The notes under the pieces: generated by a model
The model's database searches: none
The model's input: only the letters and a program-made list of their open reading frames with translations
What the model was told of the DNA's origin: nothing
Shown here: positions 34,035 to 43,754 of the stretch, piece after piece
How the letters are laid out: every line of letters begins with the position of its first letter
How positions within the stretch are numbered: position 1 is the stretch's first letter
Assembly: GCF_000019225.1 (NCBI RefSeq)
Contig: NC_010995.1
Coordinates: 741,001 to 805,000 of the forward strand
DNA from: Cellvibrio japonicus Ueda107
Lineage (GTDB): Bacteria > Pseudomonadota > Gammaproteobacteria > Pseudomonadales > Cellvibrionaceae
Length of the DNA stretch: 64,000 bases
Direction: 5' to 3'
Made by a program: the position numbers and the translations under genes

Positions 34035-35503
34035 GCCTTGCCCCCGGTGGCCTTGAGGGCGGCCAGCAGTTCGGTTTTCAGCGCTTGCTGGGCGGCCTGA
34101 AGCTGGCGGGTGATGTCCAAATATTCGGCCATGAGTTCGTCAGGGTCGCCGTGCTCAACGGTGACTTCATGGGGGTTCTTGCAGTCCAGGTTGTAGTTGC
34201 GTTCGGCAATGTCTTTGGCGGATACCTTCCAGGCATGCTCGGTGGTTTTGCGGCGTTTGCGTTCGGCGCCGCCCCACCATTTTTTTTCCAGGTCAAACTC
34301 GCCGATGGTGAGCGGCTTGGAGCGGGAGTAGCTTTTGTAGCCTTCGGGGTAGGGATGCTCGAAGAACCAGACATCCTTGGTGGGGCCGCCTTTTTCAAAA
34401 AACAGGATGTTGGTGGCGATGCTGGTGTAGGGAGCGAACACGCCTTTGGGCAGACGTACGATGGTGTGCAGGTTGAAGTCTTCCAGCAGTTCGCGCTTGA
34501 GAGTGGTTTTTACGCCTTCTCCAAATAGAAAGCCATCGGGTAATACCACGGCAGCTCTACCTGTGGGCTTTAACAGGTGCATGATCAGTGCCATAAACAG
34601 GTCGGCGGTTTCGCGGGTCTGGTGTTTGGCGAGGAAGTTTTTCTCGATGCCGTCTTCTTCCATGCCGCCGAACGGCGGGTTGGTAATGATGATGTCCACC
34701 CGGTCGCGGGGGCCGTAGTCTTTGTAGGGGCGCGAGAGAGTATTGTCGTGGCGAATCTGGGTGGGCACTTCAATACCGTGCAGCATCATATTGGTGATGG
34801 CCAGCATGTGCGGCAGCGGTTTTTTCTCGACACCGTGAATGCTTTTTTGCAGGCGCTTCTTGTCGGCGGTGGTTTTGGCTTGCGACTTCAGGTGCTCGAT
34901 GGCGCAGGTGAGAAAACCACCCGTGCCGCAGGCAGGGTCGAAAATACTTTCGCCCAGTTGCGGGTTTATGGTATCGACAATAAATTGGGTTACAGCGCGC
35001 GGCGTGTAGTACTCCCCGGCATTGCCTGCCGATTGCAGGTCGGCAAGGATTTTTTCGTAGATGTCGTTGAACAGGTGGCGGTCGTTGGATTTATTGAAGT
35101 CTACATCGTCTTCAATGGTATTGATGACCTGACGCAGCAAGGTGCCGGATTTCATGTAGTTGTAGGCGTCTTCGAATACCGAACCGATGACACGTCCGTG
35201 CTCGGAAACACCTGCTTTGGTGGCCAGTTGCTTCAATGCCGGGAACAGGTTGTTGTTGACGAAATCGATCAGCTCTTCGCCAGTCATGCCTTCCGGGTCT
35301 TTGGCCCAATTGCTCCAGCGGAAACGCTTTTGCAGCGGGGATTTGTAGTCGGCATGGGTGAGCTCCCATTCCTGTTCTTTGTCGTCATAGATTTTCAAGA
35401 ATAAGAGCCAGCACATTTGGCTGATACGTTGGGCGTCGCCATCGACGCCTACATCTTTACGCATGATGTCCTGAATAGATTTGATCAATGTGGCAAGTGA
35501 CAT
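34031..35503 (-). CDS. hsdM: Type I restriction DNA methyltransferase subunit HsdM
   Basis: The product is 490 residues, a usual HsdM length. It has an N-terminal HsdM helical domain (residues 1-150) and an N6-adenine methyltransferase domain with the SAM-binding motif DPACGTGGF (189-197) and the catalytic NPPF (275-278). With HsdS it methylates adenine in the bipartite recognition sequence, protecting host DNA; with HsdR it forms the restriction complex. It starts 12 bases after the hsdR stop and overlaps rhuM. Confidence 0.97.
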   Translation of the reverse strand: MSLATLIKSIQDIMRKDVGVDGDAQRISQMCWLLFLKIYDDKEQEWELTHADYKSPLQKRFRWSNWAKDPEGMTGEELIDFVNNNLFPALKQLATKAGVSEHGRVIGSVFEDAYNYMKSGTLLRQVINTIEDDVDFNKSNDRHLFNDIYEKILADLQSAGNAGEYYTPRAVTQFIVDTINPQLGESIFDPACGTGGFLTCAIEHLKSQAKTTADKKRLQKSIHGVEKKPLPHMLAITNMMLHGIEVPTQIRHDNTLSRPYKDYGPRDRVDIIITNPPFGGMEEDGIEKNFLAKHQTRETADLFMALIMHLLKPTGRAAVVLPDGFLFGEGVKTTLKRELLEDFNLHTIVRLPKGVFAPYTSIATNILFFEKGGPTKDVWFFEHPYPEGYKSYSRSKPLTIGEFDLEKKWWGGAERKRRKTTEHAWKVSAKDIAERNYNLDCKNPHEVTVEHGDPDELMAEYLDITRQLQAAQQALKTELLAALKATGGKA

Positions 35504-35515
35504 TAAGGGGTCCTG

Positions 35516-37906
35516 TTACTGCTGGTACAGTGCTTGTTCGAGTTGTAGAACAGCCTGTTCGTATTGGGCTTTTCCGCCAAAGGCGCGGATCAGTTCGATG
35601 GGGGTGCCCAGTTGGTCGAACGGGGCGAGGGTCAGAATCTGGGTTTCTTCGATAGCGGCTACGCCTTCATCGGCGTATTTATCGAGCAGGGCTTCGAGCA
35701 CCTTTTGTGCCTGTTTCCCATATTGGGCAAAGTAATGGCGCTTTTTGACCTGCTCAGCGCGCTCGCGGCGCGTGAGCGGTGGCTGATCCCAAGCGACATG
35801 GCAGAGCAGGTCGAAAGGGTCGAACACCTTACCAGATTTTTTACCGACTTCCTCTGCCAGGGCGTCAAAAAATATGCCTTGCTCGGCCAGTTCGTCGATG
35901 ATGGCCTGTTTCTTTTCTGCCCCGCTCCAACGTCGTAAAAAATCGTTGAGTGATGTGAACTCTTTGGCCAGAGTGTTGCGGGTGTAGTCTTTCAAGGACT
36001 CGGTGATCAGCTTGCCGTTGGCGTCAAAGTATTGCACGCGCTCGGCGACCACCTTGACATCTACCTTGTCGACCACATAGCGGCGAGGTGCTTGAGGGTC
36101 ATCATCACCGGGGTAGGCAATGCCATCGTAATCTGGGTTGTCGTCACCGGTAGAGTAGGTGAAATCATCGGGGGCATCTCCCGCAATGGATTCATCCTGT
36201 TCGTCTGGTGGCACGGGGGAGTCGTCACTCTTGGGTTCATACACTTGCACCGGGTCGCCATCAAAGTTCGGGTCAGCAAAGAGTTCCGTGGCTTTTTTGA
36301 AGTCGAGAATGGTGAAGTAGTATTTGTCGAAATCTTCATTGATCCGGGTGCCGCGCCCAATGATCTGTTTGAATTCCGTCATGGATTGAATACGCTGATC
36401 CAGCACAATTAGCTTGCAGGTTTGTGCATCTACACCTGTGGTCATCAGTTTGGAGGTGGTGGCAATAACCGGGTATTTACTTTCGGGGAAAATAAAGTTA
36501 TCCAGCTCTTTTTTTCCTTCCTCGTTATCGCCAGTAATACGCATCACGTATTTGCTGTTTTCTTTAACCAGATCAGCATTTTCATTGACCAATGCCTGAC
36601 GCATACGCTCGGCATGGTCGATGTTGTCGCAAAAGATAATGGTTTTATCAAAACGGTTAGTGGCTTTTAAAAAATCACTGACCTTTTTAGCGACCAGTTG
36701 GGTGCGCTTTTCCAATACTAGGGTTTTGTCGAAGTCGCGTTGATTGTAAATTCGGTCTTCAATTTCATTGCCATGCTTGTCGAGCATGCCCTTGTCGGGG
36801 CGCCAACCGGTCAGGTCTTTGTCGAAATCGATGCGCACCACCTTGTAGGGGGCAAGGAAACCATCGTCGATACCTTGGCGCAGTGAGTAGGTGTAAATCG
36901 GTTCGCCGAAGTAGTCGATGTTGGAAATCTCTTTGGTTTCCTTGGGTGTAGCGGTCAGGCCAATTTGGGTGGCAGAGTGGAAATATTCCAGAATTTCCCG
37001 CCAGGCGGAATCTTCTGCGGCACTGCCCCGGTGGCATTCATCAATCACGATCAGGTCAAAGAAGTTTGGGCTGAACTGCTTGTAGATGTTCTTTTCTTCT
37101 TCATTGCCGGTGACGGCCTGGTAAAGCGACAAGTAGATTTCATAGGACTTATCAGCCTGCCGCTTTTGGATTTTGGTCATGGTGGCACCAAACGGCTTGA
37201 AGTCGTTGGTCATGGTCTGATCGACCAGAATGTTACGGTCGGCCAGAAACAGGATGCGCTTCTTGGCGCGCGCTTTCCACAGCCGCCAGATGATCTGGAA
37301 GGCGGTATAGGTTTTGCCGGTACCCGTGGCCATGACCAGTAAGATGCGTTGTTGCCCCTTGGCAATAGCTTCGATGGTTTTGTTGATGGCGAGCAGCTGG
37401 TAGTAACGAGGCGTTTTGTTGCTGCCGTCGCTGTAGTAGTCCTGGGTTATCAGGTGTTGTTGCGGTTGGCTCAGCCCTTGGTGTTCTGCCCACCATTGCC
37501 ACAAAGTTTCCGGGCTGGGGAACTCATCCAGTACCAGCTCGCGCTCCAGCTGGCCATCTTTAGCGATCTTGTTGTGAAATAGAAAGCCATCGCCGTTACT
37601 GCTGAACACAAACGGCACTTGCAATAGCTCGGCGTAGCCAAGGGCTTGTTGCATGCCGTCCCCCACCGAGTGTTTGTTGTCCTTGGCCTCGATGATGGCG
37701 ATAGGCATGTTGGGTTTGTGGAAGAGCACATAGTCGGCCCGCTTGGCCTTGCCCCGGCTGTGTAGCTTGCCGCGCACGATGATGCGGCCTTTGGTCAAAT
37801 TAAGCTCTTCGCGGACCTGGGTCTGGATATCCCAGCCGGATTTTTCCAGGGCAGGTGTGATGAATTTAGTGCAGATGTCGCGTTCAGTGAGTTGTTTTTT
37901 ATTCAT
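35516..37906 (-). CDS. hsdR: Type I restriction endonuclease and translocase subunit HsdR
   Basis: The product is 796 residues. The N-terminal nuclease domain has a PD-(D/E)xK core (ADYVLFHKP then IAIIEAKD, D58, E73, K75). The superfamily 2 motor follows: Walker [12 protein letters not shown] (192-202), DECH (289-292), GLTATPKET, and TTGVDAQTC with [10 protein letters not shown]. The C-terminal part resembles the EcoEI-type helper domain. It cuts unmethylated DNA after ATP-driven translocation. It is the first structural gene of the operon, 72 bases after the HTH regulator gene. Confidence 0.96.
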   Translation of the reverse strand: MNKKQLTERDICTKFITPALEKSGWDIQTQVREELNLTKGRIIVRGKLHSRGKAKRADYVLFHKPNMPIAIIEAKDNKHSVGDGMQQALGYAELLQVPFVFSSNGDGFLFHNKIAKDGQLERELVLDEFPSPETLWQWWAEHQGLSQPQQHLITQDYYSDGSNKTPRYYQLLAINKTIEAIAKGQQRILLVMATGTGKTYTAFQIIWRLWKARAKKRILFLADRNILVDQTMTNDFKPFGATMTKIQKRQADKSYEIYLSLYQAVTGNEEEKNIYKQFSPNFFDLIVIDECHRGSAAEDSAWREILEYFHSATQIGLTATPKETKEISNIDYFGEPIYTYSLRQGIDDGFLAPYKVVRIDFDKDLTGWRPDKGMLDKHGNEIEDRIYNQRDFDKTLVLEKRTQLVAKKVSDFLKATNRFDKTIIFCDNIDHAERMRQALVNENADLVKENSKYVMRITGDNEEGKKELDNFIFPESKYPVIATTSKLMTTGVDAQTCKLIVLDQRIQSMTEFKQIIGRGTRINEDFDKYYFTILDFKKATELFADPNFDGDPVQVYEPKSDDSPVPPDEQDESIAGDAPDDFTYSTGDDNPDYDGIAYPGDDDPQAPRRYVVDKVDVKVVAERVQYFDANGKLITESLKDYTRNTLAKEFTSLNDFLRRWSGAEKKQAIIDELAEQGIFFDALAEEVGKKSGKVFDPFDLLCHVAWDQPPLTRRERAEQVKKRHYFAQYGKQAQKVLEALLDKYADEGVAAIEETQILTLAPFDQLGTPIELIRAFGGKAQYEQAVLQLEQALYQQ

Positions 37907-37978
37907 ATTTTTTCAAGTGCCATATCCAATATGTTGCTTCTTCTTTTTATTGATCTGTGATTAAAGCGCTTCTGAGAG

Positions 37979-38236
37979 TCATTTGGACTGGGGCGAGCCG
38001 TTCAACGCCTTGGCAACGCTTTCGGGTACATCGACCCATACTTGAATGCCCAACCCATGAAGCACTTGAAAAAGCTTACCCCATTGCACGCTATCGCTGC
38101 CGCGCTCCACTTTGCCGAGAAAGTTTTCGCTAACGCCTATGCTGCCAGCAGTGTCGTCTTGGCGGATGTTCTGTGCTTTACGGCTAGCGCGTACTACCTT
38201 GCCGATGGCCGCTGGGGTGTCGATGGGTATTTGCAT
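37979..38236 (-). CDS. XRE/HipB-like helix-turn-helix regulator of the restriction operon
   Basis: The product is 85 residues, a single Cro/C1-type helix-turn-helix (about residues 10-65: IGKVVRASRKAQNIRQDDTAGSIGVSENFLGKVERG), closest in layout to HipB. No hipA follows; the next gene is hsdR on the same strand. Three 22-bp palindromes begin five bases upstream of its start codon. It is therefore likely an autoregulated controller of the hsd operon, comparable in role to the C proteins of type II systems. The DNA target is inferred from position only. Confidence 0.82.
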   Translation of the reverse strand: MQIPIDTPAAIGKVVRASRKAQNIRQDDTAGSIGVSENFLGKVERGSDSVQWGKLFQVLHGLGIQVWVDVPESVAKALNGSPQSK

Positions 38237-38240
38237 ACAA

Positions 38241-38262
38241 AATCCTCATGTTTGTAAGGATT
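38241..38262. promoter_or_regulatory. Operator-like palindrome 1
   Basis: The 22-bp sequence starts AATCCTCATG and ends GTAAGGATT, with AATCC/GGATT inverted ends. It lies directly upstream of the HTH start codon. It matches copies 2 and 3 and sits exactly 50 bp from copy 2. Confidence 0.72.
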
Positions 38263-38290
38263 TTGTACTAATGGTTCATAATTGGCAAGA

Positions 38291-38312
38291 AATCCTTATG
38301 ATTGTGCGGATT
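38291..38312. promoter_or_regulatory. Operator-like palindrome 2
   Basis: The 22-bp sequence starts AATCCTTATG and ends GTGCGGATT. It is 50 bp from both other copies, start to start. Confidence 0.72.
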
Positions 38313-38340
38313 ATTTATAATGTCGAGGTTATATCGGTAG

Positions 38341-38362
38341 AGTCCTCACAAGTGTGAGGATT
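38341..38362. promoter_or_regulatory. Operator-like palindrome 3
   Basis: The 22-bp sequence contains the perfect palindrome TCCTCACAAGTGTGAGGA and ends GGATT. It is the most symmetric copy, and the shared pattern is ARTCCTYAYRWKTGTRMGGATT. Confidence 0.75.
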
Positions 38363-38384
38363 AATTAGTGGGGTTTTAGCGCAA

Positions 38385-38411
38385 TAAAAAGCCACCTTGT
38401 GAGGTGGCTTT
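38385..38411 (-). terminator. Rho-independent terminator after ychF
   Basis: AAAGCCACC and GGTGGCTTT pair around a six-base loop, and on the minus strand TTTTTATT follows. It separates ychF from the defence island and lies 24 bases after the ychF stop. Confidence 0.88.
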
Positions 38412-38434
38412 GGAGTCAAGCTTTCGGCTGCGAT

Positions 38435-39526
38435 CTACACGTTAAACAAAAAGTGCAATACATCGCCGTCTTTCACAATGTATTCCTTGCCTTCCTTGCG
38501 CGCTTTGCCGGCATTCTTTGCGCCCTGTTCGCCCTTGTATTGCACAAAGTCTTCGTAGGCAATGGTTTCAGCGCGGATAAAGCCTTTTTCAAAGTCGGTG
38601 TGGATAACCCCGGCGGCCTGTGGTGCGGTGGCGCCTACCGGAATCGTCCAGGCGCGCACTTCCTTAACACCCGCCGTGAAATAGGTGTGCAGGCCGAGCA
38701 GTTGGTAGCCGGCGCGGATTACACGGTTGAGGCCGGGTTCTTCCATGCCCATTTCGGCGAGGAATTCTTTTTTGTCATCGCCTTCCAGTTCGGCGATATC
38801 GGCTTCCAATTTGTTGCAGATGGGAACCACTACAGAGTTTTCTTCGGCGGCAATGTTGCGCACCACATCCAGGTGTGGATTGTTTTCAAAACCGTCTTCC
38901 GCCACGTTGGCGATATACATGGTGGGTTTCAGGGTAAGCAGGTTGATTTCCTTGAGCAGGGTTTTTTCCTCGGTGCTCAAGGCAAATGAACGCAGTGGTT
39001 TGGCTTGGTCGAGGTGCGGCTGGATTTTTTCCAATAGGGCTTTCATGGCCAGTGCATGCTTGTCCTGGCCTTTGGCTGCCTTGGCGTAGCGGTTGAGGGC
39101 TTTTTCCACGGCCTCCAGATCGGCGAGGGCCAGTTCGGTGTTGATTACCTCAATGTCGGCAGCCGGGTTTACACCATTGGCGACGTGGATCACGTTGTCG
39201 TCTTCAAAGCAGCGCACTACATGGGCGATAGCGTCGGTTTCGCGGATATTGGCGAGGAATTTGTTGCCCAACCCCTCCCCTTTTGAGGCGCCCGCAACCA
39301 AGCCGGCGATGTCAACAAACTCCATGGTGGTGGGCACAATACGCTCGGGTTTGACGATTTCGGCGAGCTTGTCCTGACGAGGGTCGGGCACTACCACAAT
39401 ACCGGCGTTAGGTTCGATGGTGCAGAAAGGGAAGTTTTCGGCGCTGATGCCCGCGTTGGTGAGGGCGTTGAACAGTGTTGATTTGCCGACGTTGGGCAGG
39501 CCGACGATGCCGCAGTTAAAACCCAT
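38435..39526 (-). CDS. ychF: Redox-regulated ATPase YchF (Obg-like)
   Basis: The product is 363 residues, the standard YchF length. The P-loop [15 protein letters not shown] (about residues 8-22), the G3-like [20 protein letters not shown], the G4 variant NKLE (ATP rather than GTP preference) and a C-terminal TGS domain ([27 protein letters not shown]) are all present. YchF is a ribosome-associated ATPase involved in translation and oxidative stress responses. It is followed by a strong terminator and preceded by pth with 67 bases between. Confidence 0.97.
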   Translation of the reverse strand: MGFNCGIVGLPNVGKSTLFNALTNAGISAENFPFCTIEPNAGIVVVPDPRQDKLAEIVKPERIVPTTMEFVDIAGLVAGASKGEGLGNKFLANIRETDAIAHVVRCFEDDNVIHVANGVNPAADIEVINTELALADLEAVEKALNRYAKAAKGQDKHALAMKALLEKIQPHLDQAKPLRSFALSTEEKTLLKEINLLTLKPTMYIANVAEDGFENNPHLDVVRNIAAEENSVVVPICNKLEADIAELEGDDKKEFLAEMGMEEPGLNRVIRAGYQLLGLHTYFTAGVKEVRAWTIPVGATAPQAAGVIHTDFEKGFIRAETIAYEDFVQYKGEQGAKNAGKARKEGKEYIVKDGDVLHFLFNV

Positions 39527-39593
39527 GGTGTTGTTCCGCTAGTGGTCAAAAGAAAAGGCGCGATTATACCCGGCTTGGAGGAGTGGCTCTAGT

Positions 39594-40184
39594 TTAGCGC
39601 CTGGGATCGGTATGCAGGTTTTTCATGGCCTTGTCCCAATCGCCGTTGATGGCATCGGGCAGGCAGGCAATAGCGCGATCAATGGCGTTGTCGATCAGCT
39701 CCTGCTCACTGGCCGGTGCGCGCTTGAGTACAAAGTTCGCTACCAGCTTGGCATCGCCCGGATGGCCAATGCCCAGGCGCAGGCGGCGGAAATTGTTGTT
39801 ATTACCCAGGGCCGCGATGATGTCGCGCAGGCCATTGTGGCCGCCGTGGCCACCGCCCTGTTTGAAACGCGCGCTGCCGGGTGGCAGATCCAGCTCGTCG
39901 TGGGCGACGAGTATGGCCTCGGGGGCGATTTTGAAGAAGTTGGCCAAAGCCCCGACAGACTGGCCGCTGCGATTCATATAGGTGGTGGGAATGAGCAGGC
40001 GCAGATCGCGCCCTTGATAGTTAACCCGCGCTGTCAGGCCTGCGTATTTGCTATCGGGCACCAAGGTTGCACCCAACTGGCGTGCGAGCAACTCTACTAA
40101 GTCAGCACCGGCATTGTGGCGGGTGCGCTCGTATTCGCTGCCGGGGTTGCCCAGTCCCACCAGCAATTGAATCTCATTGGCCAT
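39594..40184 (-). CDS. pth: Peptidyl-tRNA hydrolase
   Basis: The product is 196 residues from the ATG at 40184, giving the family N-terminus [20 protein letters not shown] with the catalytic His and the conserved Asn; the longer frame upstream is not supported. [22 protein letters not shown] (conserved Asp) and [13 protein letters not shown] complete the signature. It releases peptides from stalled peptidyl-tRNA. It follows rplY, as in many gammaproteobacteria, but a terminator at 40257-40293 separates them, so it may have its own promoter. Confidence 0.96.
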   Translation of the reverse strand: MANEIQLLVGLGNPGSEYERTRHNAGADLVELLARQLGATLVPDSKYAGLTARVNYQGRDLRLLIPTTYMNRSGQSVGALANFFKIAPEAILVAHDELDLPPGSARFKQGGGHGGHNGLRDIIAALGNNNNFRRLRLGIGHPGDAKLVANFVLKRAPASEQELIDNAIDRAIACLPDAINGDWDKAMKNLHTDPRR

Positions 40185-40256
40185 AGCTTTCTCTCGCAGC
40201 AGTTGTCTTATGGGCGCGCATTGTGGCGATATTTGGCGGGGGTGGAAAGTTACAGG

Positions 40257-40293
40257 CAATAAAAAAGGGCAGGGTCCGAAGACACTGCCCTTG
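40257..40293 (-). terminator. Rho-independent terminator after rplY
   Basis: On the minus strand AAGGGCAG pairs with CTGCCCTT around a 12-base loop, followed by TTTTTATT. It lies 19 bases after the rplY stop. Confidence 0.85.
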
Positions 40294-40311
40294 GCGAATA
40301 GAAAAATCCGA

Positions 40312-40923
40312 TTACTCGGCAGCTTCTTCGCTTTCACCACCTTTGGCCTTGAGGATGGTCACAACCGCGAGGTCGTGATCAGCGCCTTTGGTCAAGTCGG
40401 TGGAAATAACGCCTTTTGGCAGTTTCAGGTCAGAGATATGGAGAATCTGACCGGCTTCTATCGCCGCCAGATCTACCTCGATGAACTCGGGCAGGTCTTG
40501 TGGCAAACAGGTAACGTCCAGTTGGGTCAGGTTGTGAACCACTTTACCGCCCTGGGTTTTTACGCCCACAGAGGTAGCTTCGTTGATGAAGTGCAGTGGA
40601 ACCTGCTTGTGCAACTTGGTGTTTTTGTCAACGCGCAGGAAGTCTAGGTGCAAAACTTGCGCCTTGGAAGGGTGGCGCTGTACATCTTTCAGGATCACGC
40701 TCTCGCTGGTGCCATCGATGTTCAGGTCGATAACGTGGGAGAAGAACGCTTCGTGTTGCAGGTGCTTGAGCAGTTCGTTGTGGGAAACGCTCACGTTGAC
40801 CGGTGCTTTGCTACCGCCGTAAATGATGGCAGGTACCTGGTCAGCCAGACGACGCAGGCGGCGGCTCGCACCTTTCCCCAAGTCGTTACGGGCAGTTGCA
40901 TCTAATTTAAAGTCTTCAGACAT
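40312..40923 (-). CDS. rplY: Ribosomal protein bL25, long (CTC/TL5) form
   Basis: The product is 203 residues. The N-terminal part (residues 1-95, with [26 protein letters not shown]) is the 5S rRNA-binding bL25 domain, and the rest ([19 protein letters not shown] and on) is the beta-rich C-terminal TL5/CTC domain missing from the short E. coli protein. The C-terminus is acidic (GGESEEAAE). It lies downstream of prs on the same strand, a common gammaproteobacterial order. Confidence 0.96.
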   Translation of the reverse strand: MSEDFKLDATARNDLGKGASRRLRRLADQVPAIIYGGSKAPVNVSVSHNELLKHLQHEAFFSHVIDLNIDGTSESVILKDVQRHPSKAQVLHLDFLRVDKNTKLHKQVPLHFINEATSVGVKTQGGKVVHNLTQLDVTCLPQDLPEFIEVDLAAIEAGQILHISDLKLPKGVISTDLTKGADHDLAVVTILKAKGGESEEAAE

Positions 40924-41021
40924 GTTGACGTCCTCGATAAACCTCAGGAATCCGCGACCAGAACTCCGAGGGGTTTTAAAAACCCTGTTGCCAGGGCGGT
41001 TAGCTGGGTGCGTATTCTGCC

Positions 41022-41963
41022 TTAGCGGAACATCGCACTCAGGGATTCTTCATTGCTCAACCGGCGCATGGCTTCGGCGAGCATTTTCGACAGGGTCAGG
41101 GTGCGGATTCGCGCACAGCCTTGCGCTGCCTCACTGAGCGGAATGGAGTCGGTGACAACCAACTGGTCCAGCTCGGAATGGTTGATATTGTCTATGGCCT
41201 TTCCCGACAGTACCGGGTGGGTACAATAGGCCACTACCTTTTTCGCACCCTGTTCCTTCAGTGCTTTGGCTGCGCTGCACAGGGTGCCGGCAGTATCAAT
41301 AATGTCATCGACCAACAGGCATGTCCGCCCGTCCACCTCACCGATGATGTGCATCACTTCCGCGACGTTGGCGCGCGGGCGACGCTTATCGATAATGGCC
41401 AGGTCGATACCCAATTGTTTGGCCACGGCGCGGGCGCGCACCACGCCGCCGATATCGGGCGATACCACAATCAGGTCTTCAAATTTTTGCTGCTCTATGT
41501 CTTCCAGCAGTACCGGCGAGCCGTAGACATTGTCCACCGGCACATCAAAAAAGCCCTGAATCTGCTCAGCGTGCAGGTCGACGGTCAGCATGCGGTCTAT
41601 GCCAACACTGACCATCATATCCGCTACTACCTTGGCGGTAATGGGTACACGGGCTGAACGCACCCGGCGATCCTGGCGCGCGTAGCCGAAATAGGGAACC
41701 ACGGCAGTGATGCGTCCGGCAGACGCGCGGCGCAGGGCGTCTACCATCACAATCAGTTCCATCAGGTTGTCGTTGGTGGGTGCGCAGGTAGGCTGCACCA
41801 CAAAGACATCGCGGCCACGCACGTTTTCGTTCAGTTCAACCGCGATTTCGCCATCGGAAAACTGGGATACAGAGGCATCACCCAGGGGGCGACCCAACTG
41901 CTCCACAATCTTTTTCGCGAGATCGGGGTTGGCGTTACCGGTAAAGACCATTAAGTCAGTCAC
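41022..41963 (-). CDS. prs: Ribose-phosphate pyrophosphokinase
   Basis: The product is 313 residues and collinear with E. coli Prs. Signature stretches are [84 protein letters not shown] and the PRPP-binding loop [13 protein letters not shown]. It makes PRPP from ribose-5-phosphate and ATP for nucleotide, His and Trp synthesis. The tRNA-Gln gene and ispE lie upstream on the same strand. Confidence 0.97.
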   Translation of the reverse strand: MTDLMVFTGNANPDLAKKIVEQLGRPLGDASVSQFSDGEIAVELNENVRGRDVFVVQPTCAPTNDNLMELIVMVDALRRASAGRITAVVPYFGYARQDRRVRSARVPITAKVVADMMVSVGIDRMLTVDLHAEQIQGFFDVPVDNVYGSPVLLEDIEQQKFEDLIVVSPDIGGVVRARAVAKQLGIDLAIIDKRRPRANVAEVMHIIGEVDGRTCLLVDDIIDTAGTLCSAAKALKEQGAKKVVAYCTHPVLSGKAIDNINHSELDQLVVTDSIPLSEAAQGCARIRTLTLSKMLAEAMRRLSNEESLSAMFR

Positions 41964-42179
41964 GTCAGATACCTTTTGCTGGTTGCCGGGGTGAGTGCTG
42001 AAATACCAGAGCCGATGTCAGTTTACACAAAGCTAGCTGTTTTACCCTTGGGATTTTGCAAACCCTTGGGCAATTGGCGATGGCTGGGGAGATAAGAAGA
42101 ATAGTCATTGTTGCGCAGTTTGTTGAGTCACGCGGCTGGCATTAAACGCTTGAGCTGTTACGACAATGACAGGAAGAGA

Positions 42180-42254
42180 TGGCAGGGGCGGAAGGACTCG
42201 AACCTACGAATGGCGGGATCAAAACCCGCTGCCTTACCACTTGGCGACGCCCCT
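42180..42254 (-). tRNA. tRNA-Gln (anticodon TTG)
   Basis: The 75-base minus-strand sequence has acceptor AGGGGCG/CGCCCCT, discriminator G, an encoded CCA, anticodon stem GCGGG/CCCGC around TTTTGAT (anticodon TTG), and a D arm CGCCAAGTGGTAAGGC typical of tRNA-Gln. It sits between ispE and prs, the usual place for this gene in gammaproteobacteria. Confidence 0.95.
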
Positions 42255-42294
42255 GTTGTTTTACATCGGCGAAAGAGCGCTGATGCTCTTGAAA

Positions 42295-43140
42295 TCAGCT
42301 GGCGGGAAGCAGCTTGTAGAGCGGGGATTGGTTAACCCCTTTGGCTACAAAGCCGGGTAGATGTGCAGGCAATTGTGTTTGTACCCATTGCGCTTTTTCT
42401 ACCGAATCGAAGCTGGCAAAAACACAGGCTCCGGTTCCCGTCATGCGTGCGTGGCGATCGAATTGTTGCAGCCAGTTGAGTGCTTCATCCACTTGCGGAT
42501 ACAGCTTTCTCACCAGGACTTCGCAGTCGTTTTGACCACCCCGTTCAAGGAAGGCCGCCACTTTAATGGCCGCCGTGTCTCTTGTCAAATCCCCGTGAGA
42601 AAAAATTTCTGCAGTGGATACATGGCAATCAGGTTGCACAACAAGGAACCATTTTGGCGGTATTTCAATAGGTTGCAGGCTTTCGCCGACACCTTCTGCC
42701 CAGGCGGTTTGGGCGTTGACGAACACGGGCACATCAGCGCCCAGTTGCAAGCCCAGGGTTTGCAACTGCTGCTTGCTGAGGCCGCATTGCCAGAGATGGT
42801 TGAGCGCAACCAGGGTGGTGGCGGCATTGCTGCTGCCACCGCCAATGCCGCCGCCCATGGGCAGGCGCTTGGTGAGTTGTATATCGACGCCGAGCGGCTT
42901 GGGTTTGTAGGGTTCCAGTGCGCGCGCTGCGCGGATAATCAGGTTCTGCTCAAAATCGACACTGGGCAGGGCCGGGGCCAGGGTAATAGGGCCATGGTCG
43001 CGTATTTCGAAGTAGAGTTCATCGCCATAATCGAGCAACTGGAACAGGGTTTGGAGCAGGTGATAGCCATCGGCACGACGCCCGGTGATGTGCAGGAACA
43101 GGTTGAGCTTGGCCGGGGACAGCAGGCGCAGGGCGTTCAT
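42295..43140 (-). CDS. ispE: 4-diphosphocytidyl-2-C-methyl-D-erythritol kinase
   Basis: The product is 281 residues, a GHMP kinase of the MEP isoprenoid pathway. [20 protein letters not shown] at the N-terminus and the ATP-binding loop [16 protein letters not shown] (about residues 90-105) with a C-terminal [12 protein letters not shown] are the family signature. It phosphorylates CDP-methylerythritol. It starts two bases after the lolB stop, so the two are cotranscribed. Confidence 0.96.
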
Positions 43141-43142
43141 GG

Positions 43143-43754
43143 TTAGTGAATTCCCAGTTGCCAGTCGCGGATCACCAGGGTCAGGCGCAGGTCGCGGTAT
43201 TCCGCCTGGATTTTTCCGGGTAGCGCCAGGCGCGTCTCGCCGTGGTAATAGTCGCGGTAGTTGCTGTAATGAATTGTCCAGTTGGCTTGTTGCAGTTCGC
43301 TGATCAGCCCTTGCGGCGAGAGTTGGAGCCCGGTGATGGGGGTCTTGGGCGCCGGCAGGCCGCGCACCCAGTAGCTGAGCTGGCTGACTGGCAGCGTCCA
43401 GCCGGCAGCCTTTTTAATCAGGCTTTCGGCACTTTGGGCGTGCATGGGCGGCTGGCCCGACTGTAACAGGGTGACAGCTGCCGGTGCGCCGATAATTTGC
43501 AGGCGTTTTTGGCCGAGTGGGCCGCTGAGGTAAATCTGGTAGTTATCCGGCTGCTGCTGCCATTTGAGGGTGGCGCTGCCACTTTCCTGCGGGCTGCGTA
43601 TGCCCAGCTTGCCATCGATTTGCCAGCTGGCGACAGCTTGCAGTTGCTGCTGGTGGGCTTGCAGATCGGGAGGGGGCGTGAGGCCGCGTTGGCTGGCGCA
43701 GCCCATCAGGCCCGCTGCGGTGAGCAGTGCCAGGAGGCACAGGAGACGATACAT
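43143..43754 (-). CDS. lolB: Outer-membrane lipoprotein insertion protein LolB
   Basis: The product is 203 residues. A lipoprotein signal ends in the lipobox LMGC, and the mature protein starts with a helix rich in Gln followed by [23 protein letters not shown], the usual LolB beta-barrel start, and [16 protein letters not shown]. LolB receives lipoproteins from LolA and places them in the outer membrane. It lies between the TPR lipoprotein gene, whose stop it overlaps by one base, and ispE. Confidence 0.94.

Noticed and set aside
34577..35404. Plus-strand frame of 275 codons
   Set aside because: Antisense to hsdM, which is certain.
37979..38236. hipBA toxin-antitoxin locus
   Set aside because: The HTH protein looks HipB-like, but no HipA kinase gene follows; the neighbour is hsdR.
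42361..43146. Plus-strand frame of 261 codons
   Set aside because: Antisense to ispE, which is certain.
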